Assembly: GCF_026000775.1 (NCBI RefSeq)
Contig: NZ_AP026830.1
Span: 1,635,056 to 1,699,055, forward strand
Source: Vulcanisaeta souniana JCM 11219
Lineage (GTDB): Archaea > Thermoproteota > Thermoprotei > Thermoproteales > Thermocladiaceae
Reading direction: 5' to 3'
DNA: 64,000 nucleotides
A program made the position numbers and the translations under genes. Each line of letters starts with the position of its first letter. The first letter of the stretch is position 1. The notes beneath the pieces were generated by a model. It was not told the DNA's origin. It did not search any database and saw nothing but the letters and a program-made list of their open reading frames with translations. This document shows positions 1-8,234 of this stretch, in pieces.

Positions 1-1575
1 CCGGTACCGCTCATCTTTGGGTACCCGAACCTGAATAAGACGACGGTACTAAATGCGTTGAGGAGGACGCTAAACATTGGGGATGCACCAATCACCCTCT
101 CCACGGAGGGCGCCGCCATCACTCTATCGCCCCAGCGTCTTATCGCAGCCATGACCGAGACCACGCTACCGCTGATCCTCGATGACGTAACGATTAACGA
201 CAGGGTGGTCGAATTAATACTGCAGCTGGGCGCGGCGGGTGGTGACTCGGTTTCTCTACCGCGCGCTAGGCAGTACGGGCCTGGCCTTAGGGAGAGGCTC
301 CCCATCGTGAGGATGGGCTTCTTCATATTGAATGCGGACTCCGTGAATGATGTTTATGGGGGCGTGATTGACGTGCTCAGGGAGAGGGGCAGGGGGAGGG
401 TAGGTAAGGCGGTCCTCATGGCGATTCTGGAGAGGAGGTTGCTCCCACTTGACTTTAATAGGGCGGGGTCCACAAGCATTGAGCTGAGGAGGTCCCTCCA
501 GAGCGTGGAGTTGCCCAACATGTTGCTGGTCCTAAACCACGTGGTCGCTAACTACCCGGGCGTGTTGATTAGGTTGATGAGGCAGGAGGTGGATGAGGTT
601 AAGGACAAGTACCTCAACTTCCTGTGGTTCACCTACCTATTCTGGAGGTTCATTCATGGGGAGTTCGGTGTGGACCTTAGCGACCTTGTCGACGCAATGA
701 GGAGGTTGGCTGAGGAGCGTGAGGAGGCCGGTAGGTATAGGGTGATTGTTATGGGGGAGGAGATTGAGGAGGGCATAAGGAGGGAGGATGCGGAGAGGGT
801 TAGGGCCACATTCGAGACCTGGATCGAAGACTTAAACATACAGGCTGAGACGGCTAGCGAGAGGCTCACGGCGCTGGTCAGGAATGCCGATAGGGCGAGG
901 GTTGTATTCGCCCAGCCAAGGTGGAGTAATGAGTCCATTGAGAATGCGAGTCGCATTGTGAATTTGATTTGTGAGAATGAGGATGCGATGAGCGCGGACG
1001 GCACGATTGACCCCAATAATTGTAATAGGAGGAGCACAATATTCGATGATGAATTCATTAAGGTCGTGAATGAACTGCTCAGGCAGAATAAGACCGTCGT
1101 TTACTTGCTCGACCATGCATTCGCAAGTAGGAGCAACAGGAACGGCATTGGTGTACCAAGGACACTAATGGGTAGGCAAAGAACGCGGGTGGGTAATGAC
1201 CACGGCTTCAGACTCACACTTGATGAGTTACTTTCAATCCTATTTAACATTGACGTAGAACATGAACAAGGTTCGGAAAACCCCGGGGATAAATTGAATA
1301 CCGCAAACACCTACACACCTACCAGTACAGGGGCTATAGAGGGGAGTAGTTCTTCCGGGGGTGAAGAGGGGGTAAGACTTTCAATTCCCAATGAGCAGAC
1401 GAATAAGGTAGAGACTACCAATATAGGCGCGGGGCAGGTAGGTGAAGTAGGTACAGCGGTATCTAGTTCTACCCCGGGGTCTTCTGAAAAGGTTTCAGAT
1501 AAAATAGGGGTTGAAGGTAGTGGCGAGAAACTGAGAGTGAAGGTGAGGTGGGGTGATATCAAGGGCAGGCTCTAG
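1..1575 (+). CDS. Replicative helicase-like P-loop ATPase, 5' end outside the window
   Basis: The reading frame is open to the first base, so the true start lies to the left; a TTG at 58 is only an internal leucine candidate. Codons 7-15 read GYPNLNKTT, a Walker A-like loop with Asn where Gly is usual. PLILDDVTI near base 169 looks like a Walker B strand. The order resembles SF3/D5-type or DUF927-like plasmid and virus helicases, and the part near bases 1040-1260 would fit the C-terminal winged-helix region. The last roughly 100 residues are Ser/Gly/Thr-rich and probably disordered, ending in a short basic peptide (LRVKVRWGDIKGRL). The gene overlaps the primase gene that follows, which precedes a DNA polymerase, so a replication role is inferred from context. 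The family is uncertain without the N-terminus. Confidence 0.6.
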   Translation, partial: PVPLIFGYPNLNKTTVLNALRRTLNIGDAPITLSTEGAAITLSPQRLIAAMTETTLPLILDDVTINDRVVELILQLGAAGGDSVSLPRARQYGPGLRERLPIVRMGFFILNADSVNDVYGGVIDVLRERGRGRVGKAVLMAILERRLLPLDFNRAGSTSIELRRSLQSVELPNMLLVLNHVVANYPGVLIRLMRQEVDEVKDKYLNFLWFTYLFWRFIHGEFGVDLSDLVDAMRRLAEEREEAGRYRVIVMGEEIEEGIRREDAERVRATFETWIEDLNIQAETASERLTALVRNADRARVVFAQPRWSNESIENASRIVNLICENEDAMSADGTIDPNNCNRRSTIFDDEFIKVVNELLRQNKTVVYLLDHAFASRSNRNGIGVPRTLMGRQRTRVGNDHGFRLTLDELLSILFNIDVEHEQGSENPGDKLNTANTYTPTSTGAIEGSSSSGGEEGVRLSIPNEQTNKVETTNIGAGQVGEVGTAVSSSTPGSSEKVSDKIGVEGSGEKLRVKVRWGDIKGRL

Positions 1576-2572
1576 GGGAGTGAATATTGACGTGGCCAGG
1601 GAGTTCCTGGACTCACTGACCTGGGGCTTTAGGCGCTATAACTACTGGGCCGGCAATACGTGGTTGACTGGTAAATTGCCAGTGAGTAAGGATGATGCGC
1701 TCAAGCTAATCGGGAGTGGCGACATAATCGGTGTTTGGCAGTGCTACTCCTTCAATGTTGATGAGGACTGCGTGTTTAGGGACGCCGTGGTGTTCGAGGT
1801 AGACATTTACGAGTGCGAGGACGTGGACGACAAGCTTGAGTGTGTCGTTGAGTGGGCCAGGTCAAGGGCCAGCGAGCTTAGGCCAATACTCAATTTAATG
1901 CCGGTTATTTGGTGGAATGGGAATAAGTCCCTCTATTTCATTAACTACCTCCTTGAGCCTGTTGTTGCCGAGGCACGGTTAAGGAAGGCTTGGGAGAGGA
2001 CCCTGGACAGGCTTGGCTTCGATATGGCGGTCACGGAGGCTAAGCACGCCTTTAGGGTCCCAGGAACACCGCACCCAAAGACGGGTAGCACAGGCAAATT
2101 CTTGAGCCTAGACTTCAGCGTAATAAACAAATTAATAATTAGTAGGATACCTGCCAGGGTATTGTTCGAGGACGTTAAGCCCGTCAGCACTGCTGTAAAG
2201 CCCAGGGTAACAATAAACATGCTTAGCGCGAGTCGAGTGAGGAGGAATGAGAATCACGAGAAACCCAGGGAGTTACCTGCATGGGTTAGGCAGCTGATTG
2301 ATTACCTAAGGGAGAATGGCGAATTGTGCCACTTCGGTAGGCTGGCCATTGCGGAGTGGATGCTCTTCAGGGGCTATAGTGAGGATGAGATCGTTGAGGT
2401 CTTCAAGCATGCCCATGACTTCAACGAAAACAGGACGAGGTACCACATTAGGTATGCCTACGAGCATTGGATATCGCAGGGTAGGAAACCCATTGCCTGC
2501 GAGACTGTGAGGGAGGAATGCGGCAACCACGACATGCCGAAGGACCTCACCTGCCCGGGTGATTCACCATGA
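1553..2572 (+). CDS. Single-chain archaeo-eukaryotic primase (PriS-like domain plus PriL-like C-terminal domain)
   Basis: This 339-residue protein should synthesise primers for the adjacent polymerase. Motif I is FEVDIYE (E82, D84). Motif III is FRVPGTPHPKTG (R168, H174, K176), the arginine-histidine-lysine signature of the archaeo-eukaryotic primase superfamily. Residues 240-335 resemble the helical C-terminal domain of the primase large subunit and carry four cysteines (C259, C316, C323, C334) spaced as possible 4Fe-4S ligands. The fusion resembles pTN2-type plasmid primases, though that is a recollection rather than a search. It overlaps the helicase gene upstream by 23 bases and shares ATGA with the polymerase gene. 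A GTG at 1580, just after the upstream stop, is an alternative start that would remove nine residues. Confidence 0.8.
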   Translation: MISRAGSRGVNIDVAREFLDSLTWGFRRYNYWAGNTWLTGKLPVSKDDALKLIGSGDIIGVWQCYSFNVDEDCVFRDAVVFEVDIYECEDVDDKLECVVEWARSRASELRPILNLMPVIWWNGNKSLYFINYLLEPVVAEARLRKAWERTLDRLGFDMAVTEAKHAFRVPGTPHPKTGSTGKFLSLDFSVINKLIISRIPARVLFEDVKPVSTAVKPRVTINMLSASRVRRNENHEKPRELPAWVRQLIDYLRENGELCHFGRLAIAEWMLFRGYSEDEIVEVFKHAHDFNENRTRYHIRYAYEHWISQGRKPIACETVREECGNHDMPKDLTCPGDSP

Positions 2573-4773
2573 GGTTCTTCGTGACTAATAACATCTTCGT
2601 TAAGGAGAATGGGGATGTTGAGAGGTTCTACCCGTACCTCTACGTGATTGGTAAGTCAAGGCCACCGAGGATTAGGGAAGTGGTCTCAATAGAGGAGACC
2701 AACTACTCAGCATTCACCTGGGACGGCCTTGGCTATAGGGAGGGTAATGAGAGGGTCTACCTGGTCAGGGTTTCATCACCGTCATACGTACCGGGTGTTA
2801 GGGATAAGTACTTGAGGCGGGGCTTTCTGGTTAGCCAGTCATACATTAAGTTTAGTCTTAGGTATTCCATAGATCACGAGCTTAGGAATAAGGCGGTGAT
2901 CGAGAATATACTGAACAGTATAGACTCAGTGATTAGGGACTCACTGAGTAGGAGGCTTAGGGTCTTAACCCTCGATGTTGAGGTTAGGAGTGGCAAGGCT
3001 ATCTACGGCTATACGATTGATGGTGAGGACATAACAATCACTGATGACGTCCATGACCTAGTCACTGAGGAGTTCGACGTAATGGTAACCTACAACGGCT
3101 GGAACTTCGACGTCAAGTACCTACCACTCTTCAAAGGCAGTAAGTACGCAATTAATACCGAGCACGGGGTTAAACCAATCATGGACCTGTATGTCTTCGT
3201 AGAAAGTGGCTTCAAGTCTAGCCTAGGCATTCAGGAAGAGGCGAGCAAGTTATATGATGTAGCGATTCAATTGGGCATACCCAAGGCACTGGGCATCGAG
3301 GAGACCAAGCTATTGAAGTATAAGTCATTGCAGGCAAGGATTGGGGAGTTAACAAGCGATGAGTTAATGACGTACCTTTCACTCGACGTCAAGATCACAC
3401 ACGAAATAGCAATGAGGTGGCTACCAGTGCTTCAAGCCCTCGGTGCAATCACTGGCAGTAACCCAATGGTGATTAACCAAGTAGCAGAATCAGCAAGCCC
3501 TGGGCACCTGGCTGAGGCTCTCATTCACAAATACTTACAATTCAACGGAATTATACTCCAGGATAGGAGACGTGAAATGAATTACGAGGCTGGCGATAAG
3601 ACGCGTGCAAGGTCTTATGGACTCTTTAAGAACGTTGGTGAGTACGACTTCAGTGCCATGTACCCGAGCCTCTACACGCAGGATAATGTTGACCCAATCA
3701 ACATTAGGGAGTGCGAGGACGGGTTCACAGTGAGGACTACGAAGGGTACAAAGAGGGTTTGCTTCGAGCCTGGTGGCCTCGTTCACAAAGTCCTATCCAG
3801 CCTGTACAGGGCTAGGAAGGTGACTAAGGCTTTGAAGGCTACCTACGGCGATGCCCCTGACCAAGCTGTTAAGATTTTGGTTAATTCGGCATACGGTGTG
3901 TTTGGTAAGAGTGGTATTGGCATGGTCAATGAGTGGGTAGCTGCTTACATAGCCCAAAAGACCCAGGCAATATTTGACGATTTATGGCAGAGGTACCACC
4001 CTGTCTATGGTGACACAGACTCGATGTATATCCAACTCGATGGTAGGGACGCAGACAAACTGCTCATGGAGATCAATGACTACCTGCACAGGGCCTATGG
4101 ACCACTCATGGAGATGAAGCTCGAGGGTGTTTGGGACGTCGTGTACATACCCAGGAGCAGGGCTGGTGGCCCTGCTGAGAAGACCTACATCAAGATGGGG
4201 GGTGATGAACTCGTCATTAAGGGTGGTGCGTTGAAGCCACGTGACCTGCCCAGGGGCTTGAGGTACGGGGCATACAGGGACTGGGTCAGGGCATTACTAC
4301 TCGGTGACGCAAGGCTTGACGACCTAATCAGCAGGTTCGTGAGTAATGCAGAGCTTGAGGACCTCTTCATAGAGTACAGCATCAGCTTTAGGGACCTGCT
4401 CTACACCCGCGAGGGCTCGCCAATAAGAACAATTGATAAAAGTAGGTTTCCAGCAATTGCGTACCTGGCAGTGGCAAGCGGTAAGGAAGTCCTCATTGAC
4501 CTGAGGGCTAGGACGCTAAACAATCAACCCATTAATTTGGATGCATTCATAGACGTGCTTTACCTACCAATTGAGACGCAGGGTGAAACAAAGGCATTCG
4601 CCTTCCTAATCAACAACGAGCCAGTCATCACCAGGGTGAGCATTCAATTCGACCAAAAGCAGGGCAAGGCACTGGCTAAAGTCGCGAACCTGGTAAGGGC
4701 GAGCAGGCAGGACATCGAGAAACTAAGCATAAAGGCAATAAGGGAGTCTGGACTATTTAGTCACATTAGTTAA
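2569..4773 (+). CDS. Compact family B DNA polymerase with 3'-5' exonuclease
   Basis: All family B landmarks are present in 734 residues. Exo I is LTLDVEV (D136, E138), Exo II is NGWNFD (N176, D181) and Exo III is YLSLDVK (Y at about 269, D at about 273). Polymerase motif A is YDFSAMYPSLY (about 360), motif B is KILVNSAYG (about 435) and motif C is YGDTDS (about 480); a KTY-like element follows near 540. Both proofreading and polymerase activities therefore look intact. The exonuclease domain is unusually short: Exo I and Exo II are only 40 residues apart. The N-terminal domain is also short compared with cellular crenarchaeal PolB proteins. The start overlaps the primase stop (ATGA), implying co-translation. 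Best read as an element-encoded replicase. Confidence 0.93.
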   Translation: MRFFVTNNIFVKENGDVERFYPYLYVIGKSRPPRIREVVSIEETNYSAFTWDGLGYREGNERVYLVRVSSPSYVPGVRDKYLRRGFLVSQSYIKFSLRYSIDHELRNKAVIENILNSIDSVIRDSLSRRLRVLTLDVEVRSGKAIYGYTIDGEDITITDDVHDLVTEEFDVMVTYNGWNFDVKYLPLFKGSKYAINTEHGVKPIMDLYVFVESGFKSSLGIQEEASKLYDVAIQLGIPKALGIEETKLLKYKSLQARIGELTSDELMTYLSLDVKITHEIAMRWLPVLQALGAITGSNPMVINQVAESASPGHLAEALIHKYLQFNGIILQDRRREMNYEAGDKTRARSYGLFKNVGEYDFSAMYPSLYTQDNVDPINIRECEDGFTVRTTKGTKRVCFEPGGLVHKVLSSLYRARKVTKALKATYGDAPDQAVKILVNSAYGVFGKSGIGMVNEWVAAYIAQKTQAIFDDLWQRYHPVYGDTDSMYIQLDGRDADKLLMEINDYLHRAYGPLMEMKLEGVWDVVYIPRSRAGGPAEKTYIKMGGDELVIKGGALKPRDLPRGLRYGAYRDWVRALLLGDARLDDLISRFVSNAELEDLFIEYSISFRDLLYTREGSPIRTIDKSRFPAIAYLAVASGKEVLIDLRARTLNNQPINLDAFIDVLYLPIETQGETKAFAFLINNEPVITRVSIQFDQKQGKALAKVANLVRASRQDIEKLSIKAIRESGLFSHIS

Positions 4774-5092
4774 TACTCTACGTATCAAGGCTGGGGAATA
4801 ACCATGACCACTCAGCGTAGTTAAAACACGCCGTAACCTAGGAGTGCCGAAGAAACGCCACCTTTTCGCTTATGCGCACTTTTATGTTACTCTCCCCTGC
4901 AATTAAGGTAACAACGCGAGTATTTTAATGAATCCACATGCACCAACGAATCAATTAAAGCTTAACATCCTCACCAACTCACTTCTCCTAATCAGCCATC
5001 TTCATGCACACGCCACATTGAACCCACCAAGTGCGAGAGATCTCAGGGAGTTGCTTGGTATGTTTTGCGCGGTTATTGTGGTGGGTTTAAGG
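4774..5092. other. Non-coding boundary between the replication module and the glycan island
   Basis: These 319 bases follow the polymerase stop. A 61-codon frame at 4928-5113 on the plus strand has no recognisable features and runs into the methyltransferase pseudogene, so I do not call it. I see no tRNA, clear direct repeat, integrase remnant or strong promoter. It could hold an element attachment site, but nothing in the sequence proves this. Confidence 0.4.
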
Positions 5093-5741
5093 TTAGGATA
5101 CTGCCCTCGTTAGTAGCCGCCTCAGTGCGCCTGGCATTGTGCTTGCGAGTCTTAAGTTTAGTATTGTTAGGGTTACCCTCCTCAGTATTGGCATGCCGTC
5201 TAGGCTTGGTATGTCCCGAGTCCTCCTGCCCAAAATCATTGAGTAGAGCTCAATGTTGGAGAGATCTGCTGGCCTCCAGTTCATTGGCTTCCTAGCCTTC
5301 AGGAATACGCCGGGTTCCATTGGATCCCTCATTAGGGTTATTATTTCGAAGTCCCTGAATATCCTAGCCATGTCACTTAGCCTCATAACGCCAGAAGTCG
5401 AAGGGGTATGCGTGGTATGGGAAACCCCTAGACCTTGTTGTGATGAATATGAGTCCTCCGGGCCTCAACACAAGCTTCATGGCATTAACCACAACCCTCT
5501 AATTACGAACATGCTCAAGTGTTTCGGTGAATACCACAACATCAACGAAGAGCCCAGGCTCAAGGTCAATACCAACATACAGCCTTGGCTTCAGGAACCT
5601 CTCAATGAATGGTCTAACACTACCATTAACATACCTACTACCAACCTCAAGAACAGCTTTATTAAAGAATTCATCAGGTTCAGCATAGTTATGGAAGAAC
5701 TCAATGACTGATACATGGCACATGGCTGCACCCTTATGCAT
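5093..5741 (-). pseudogene. SAM-dependent methyltransferase, disrupted by a stop and a frameshift
   Basis: The 5' part (5499-5741) encodes VLEVGSRYVNGS and LYVGIDLEPG followed by VVVFTETLEHVRN, the motif I to motif IV region of a class I methyltransferase. A TAG at 5499-5501 then interrupts the frame. Beyond it the same frame continues sensibly as [18 protein letters not shown] and a PFDFWRYE-like stretch. Near 5385 the frame shifts by one into MARIFRDFEIITL, and the C-terminal part runs to 5093. With two independent lesions the gene is very probably dead. A homologue with a similar Methyltransf_11 layout is intact at 25052-25723. The carbamoyltransferase gene ends 36 bases upstream on the same strand, so this was once the downstream member of that unit. 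Confidence 0.8.
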
Positions 5742-5777
5742 GAAAGTATTTAAGCTTATTTAATCTCATACCAACAT

Positions 5778-7592
5778 TTACCTCTTTCTTATTAACCACC
5801 CCTGCATGTATATTGCGTCGAACCCTCCCAGTGCGTAGGATTTCAAGGCGTTCTGCGGCGTCTCCACCAGTGGTTCTCCTGCTAGGTTGAAGCTTGTGTT
5901 TAGTATAATGCCCTCGCCTGTTATGTCCTTGAATGCCCTTATGAGTTCGTACCAAGTCGGGTTCTCGTCCTTGGCAACGGTCTGCGGTCTTGCCGTGCCA
6001 TCAACGTGGTATACGGCTGGCACGACTTCCTTCATTCCCTCCCTAAACCTGAACATCAGTATCATGAATTGATGCGGCACCGGATCAATGAAGTACTTGC
6101 CTGCACCCTCAACGAGTAGTGATGGGGCCAGTGGTCTCCACCACTCACGACCCTTAATGTTATTTACTACCCTCCACATGTCGGCTCTCCTCGGGTCAGC
6201 CACGATTGACCTATTGCCCAGTGCCCTTGGCCCAAGCTCAGCCCTACCCTGGTACCAGGCAATTACGTAGCCCTTACTCACCAACTCAGCAACCTCATTA
6301 ACATCATCACCAATGTACTCCGCTTTGAACCTACTACGCTCAACGACCTTCCTAACCTCATCATCACTATACTCAGGGCCAAGGTAGCCAGTCCTTAACC
6401 TCTGTCTCTTCATCTTACCACCAAGAATATGCTCATAAACGTAGGCAGCGGCACCAACCGTTGTCCCAGCATCATTGGCTGCAGGGAATATGAACAAGTC
6501 ACTGAATAGTTTTGCGTAATGAATGACCATGTTAGCCTTGGCATTAAGAGCCACACCACCAGCCAAAGCCAGGTACTGCTCGTTAGTGTGCTCCCTAGCC
6601 CACTCGGCAAGCCTAAGCATGGCCTCCTCGGTAATTGCCTGAACAGCCCAAGCCAAGTCAACAGCATCCCTATTCAAATCACCACGGGGATCCCAGGGAA
6701 CCCTCCCATTGAATAGCGAATTTGAGATAAATCTATATGGTTCCCTATAATCGGCATCCTTCAAAACCCTAGGCCTAGAACCATCAACAGTTATGTAATA
6801 CGGGTAATCACCATCATCGAATCTAAAGTAGGACCTCAACTTCTCGTAATACTTCGACCTCTGACCGTAGGGCGCCAACCCCATGACCTTACCAGGACCC
6901 TCAAGATGATCATAACCAATCGTCCAAGAAACCTCCTCATAAAGAAGACCAAGAGAACCATAATAAGTTGGTAATGACACCACCTTCTCAAACTCACCGT
7001 TCTTCACCCTCCAAACAACCGTAGACTCAAACTCACCACTACCATCAACAGTCAATACAGTGGCATTAGTAAAACCACTGAAATAATAGGCAGAGGCAGC
7101 ATGGGCAAGGTGATGAGGAACAGGAACAACCCTAACCTCACCCGGAACCTCCTCACCAAGATCATGAACAACAAACCTAATCATATGCTCAGCAAACGAC
7201 AAATAATCGGCACGAAGGTAATATCTAAATAATTCAAGGCTAAATTCTATGAGGGGCTTGCTTCTACCGCTCCTACGCCAATAACTCCTGAATTCCCGAA
7301 TACCAAGTAGATTTAATAAATTACTTAAGAGAAGATCTCGTCTAAATTTACTGGGCATTAATTCTGGGCCAAAATTTACCGCATATGCATCTACTTCCTT
7401 CGGCTTAATTCCATACTTCTTCTTTAAGTATTGAAAGGCTTGTTTTAGGGCGTTTATTGGTGGTTCTCTTGGCGAGTGTTTGTGCCTTGTCCACCTCTCC
7501 TCCTCACTGGCAAAGACAAGCTCACCATCAACAATGACGGCAACGGCATTATCATGCTCCACAGGCCAATTAAAACCTATGACAACAGTCAT
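5778..7592 (-). CDS. Carbamoyltransferase, NodU/CmcH/TobZ family
   Basis: This 604-residue protein has the usual two-domain layout of O-carbamoyltransferases, which move a carbamoyl group from carbamoyl phosphate via carbamoyl-AMP onto a hydroxyl. The N-terminal ASKHA-like domain begins with VIGFNWPVEHDNAVAV and SEEERWTRHKH; PVPHHLAHAASAYY near residue 160 supplies the conserved metal and substrate histidines. The C-terminal YrdC-like domain contains GRAELGPRALGNRS, then NNIKGREWWRPLAPS and FNLAGEPLVETP, all near-invariant in the family. Length is normal and nothing is missing. Since it heads a cluster of glycosyltransferases, a sugar of the cell-surface glycan is the most likely acceptor. 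The start ATG lies about 26 bases from a TATA box, consistent with a leaderless mRNA. Confidence 0.93.
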   Translation of the reverse strand: MTVVIGFNWPVEHDNAVAVIVDGELVFASEEERWTRHKHSPREPPINALKQAFQYLKKKYGIKPKEVDAYAVNFGPELMPSKFRRDLLLSNLLNLLGIREFRSYWRRSGRSKPLIEFSLELFRYYLRADYLSFAEHMIRFVVHDLGEEVPGEVRVVPVPHHLAHAASAYYFSGFTNATVLTVDGSGEFESTVVWRVKNGEFEKVVSLPTYYGSLGLLYEEVSWTIGYDHLEGPGKVMGLAPYGQRSKYYEKLRSYFRFDDGDYPYYITVDGSRPRVLKDADYREPYRFISNSLFNGRVPWDPRGDLNRDAVDLAWAVQAITEEAMLRLAEWAREHTNEQYLALAGGVALNAKANMVIHYAKLFSDLFIFPAANDAGTTVGAAAYVYEHILGGKMKRQRLRTGYLGPEYSDDEVRKVVERSRFKAEYIGDDVNEVAELVSKGYVIAWYQGRAELGPRALGNRSIVADPRRADMWRVVNNIKGREWWRPLAPSLLVEGAGKYFIDPVPHQFMILMFRFREGMKEVVPAVYHVDGTARPQTVAKDENPTWYELIRAFKDITGEGIILNTSFNLAGEPLVETPQNALKSYALGGFDAIYMQGWLIRKR

Positions 7593-7614
7593 TAATGAAT
7601 GCAGTGGCTAATTA

Positions 7615-7622
7615 CTTTAAAG
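7615..7622 (-). promoter_or_regulatory. TATA box of the carbamoyltransferase gene
   Basis: CTTTAAAG is centred about 26 bases upstream of the ATG at 7592, the archaeal TATA-to-start distance for a leaderless transcript. It lies within the tail of a decayed gene remnant. Confidence 0.55.
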
Positions 7623-7802
7623 CTTTTTGTGGGAATGAATTATTGAGTACGTACCTGAAAATACGACATCCACCTCAAAACCATACCTCCTCAGGAAGTC
7701 TAGGGGCAACAATCTCGGCTTAACCAAGTCCTCAATCCACTGCCCATTGACGTTAACCCTAACCCTAACCAAGTCAACCTTTACATTTAAGTGCGAACAC
7801 AT
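7617..7802 (-). pseudogene. Possible remnant of a molybdenum-hydroxylase 2Fe-2S subunit (CoxS-like) N-terminus
   Basis: The 61-codon frame contains VRVNVNGQWIEDLVKPRLLPLDFLRRYGF. This resembles the opening beta-grasp strands of the small 2Fe-2S subunit of CO dehydrogenase/xanthine dehydrogenase-type enzymes (VxVNGxxVExxVxPxxxLLxFLR). The sequence breaks off before the cluster-binding cysteines, so no functional ferredoxin domain remains. It is read as a remnant on the basis of one short motif only. The carbamoyltransferase promoter sits inside its 3' end. Confidence 0.35.
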
Positions 7803-7850
7803 TTATATCATAATCTTCAAACCTGCTCAACAATAGTGAACTATCTAGTT

Positions 7851-8000
7851 ATGAATGTTGAGTTGGATGATGTTGAGTATGTGGGGAAGTGGTATTGGAT
7901 AAGTGCTTTATGTGAGATAGCATTATACTTCATTAATAGGGGTATGAGGCCTATTTATGTGCATGAAACTGATCATTATCTTAGAACTTTAAGAGCATAA
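7851..8000 (+). CDS. Small open frame of unknown nature
   Basis: From the ATG at 7851 it would encode about 49 residues (MNVELDDVEYVGKWYWISAL and on). A TATA-like ATTTATAT lies further upstream near 7802. The composition is protein-like, but I recognise no family. It overlaps the end of the truncated glycosyltransferase fragment on the other strand and sits among gene remnants, so it may itself be a fragment. Low confidence. Confidence 0.2.
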   Translation: MNVELDDVEYVGKWYWISALCEIALYFINRGMRPIYVHETDHYLRTLRA

Positions 8001-8187
8001 AGAATCCTATCTCAATGAATAGGCATTTGCCAGACACACGGCATAAGTCCTTAATTAAGTCCTTATTACGTGAATCATTATCAACAATGACCACGTTATC
8101 AACCTGCCTCAGGACTGAGTGAAGAACGTTGGTAAGCCTATCAATGCCTGGTTCATGAGTCACGATTACCGCGACGATACTCAGCAC
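7981..8187 (-). pseudogene. Truncated family 2 glycosyltransferase, N-terminal fragment
   Basis: The fragment encodes VAVIVTHEPGIDRLTNVLHS and VVIVDNDSRNKDL, the first Rossmann-like strands of a rhamnosyltransferase-type GT2 enzyme. It stops after about 68 residues, where an intact enzyme would continue for more than 200. The DXD and acceptor-binding parts are absent. Its GTG start is about 25 bases from the palindromic TATA box that also serves the divergent GT2 pseudogene. Confidence 0.65.
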
Positions 8188-8207
8188 ATCAATTATAAAC
8201 GAAAATT

Positions 8208-8217
8208 CTTTATAAAG
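8208..8217. promoter_or_regulatory. Palindromic TATA box shared by two divergent GT2 remnants
   Basis: CTTTATAAAG reads the same on both strands. Its centre is about 25 bases from the GTG at 8187 (minus) and 23-26 bases from the ATGATG at 8235 (plus), so one box fits both divergent genes. Confidence 0.5.
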
Positions 8218-8234
8218 GTAATCATGGAATTAGG

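Noticed and set aside
1-4773. Casposon
   Set aside because: A PolB gene is present but there is no cas1 integrase or terminal inverted repeat in view.
4928-5113. 61-codon plus-strand frame after the polymerase
   Set aside because: No motif, no promoter at the right distance, and it runs into the antisense of the methyltransferase remnant.
5499-5501. TAG as a pyrrolysine codon in the methyltransferase
   Set aside because: A second, independent frameshift lies 110 bases downstream, and no pyrrolysine genes are known to me in this group. A pseudogene is simpler.
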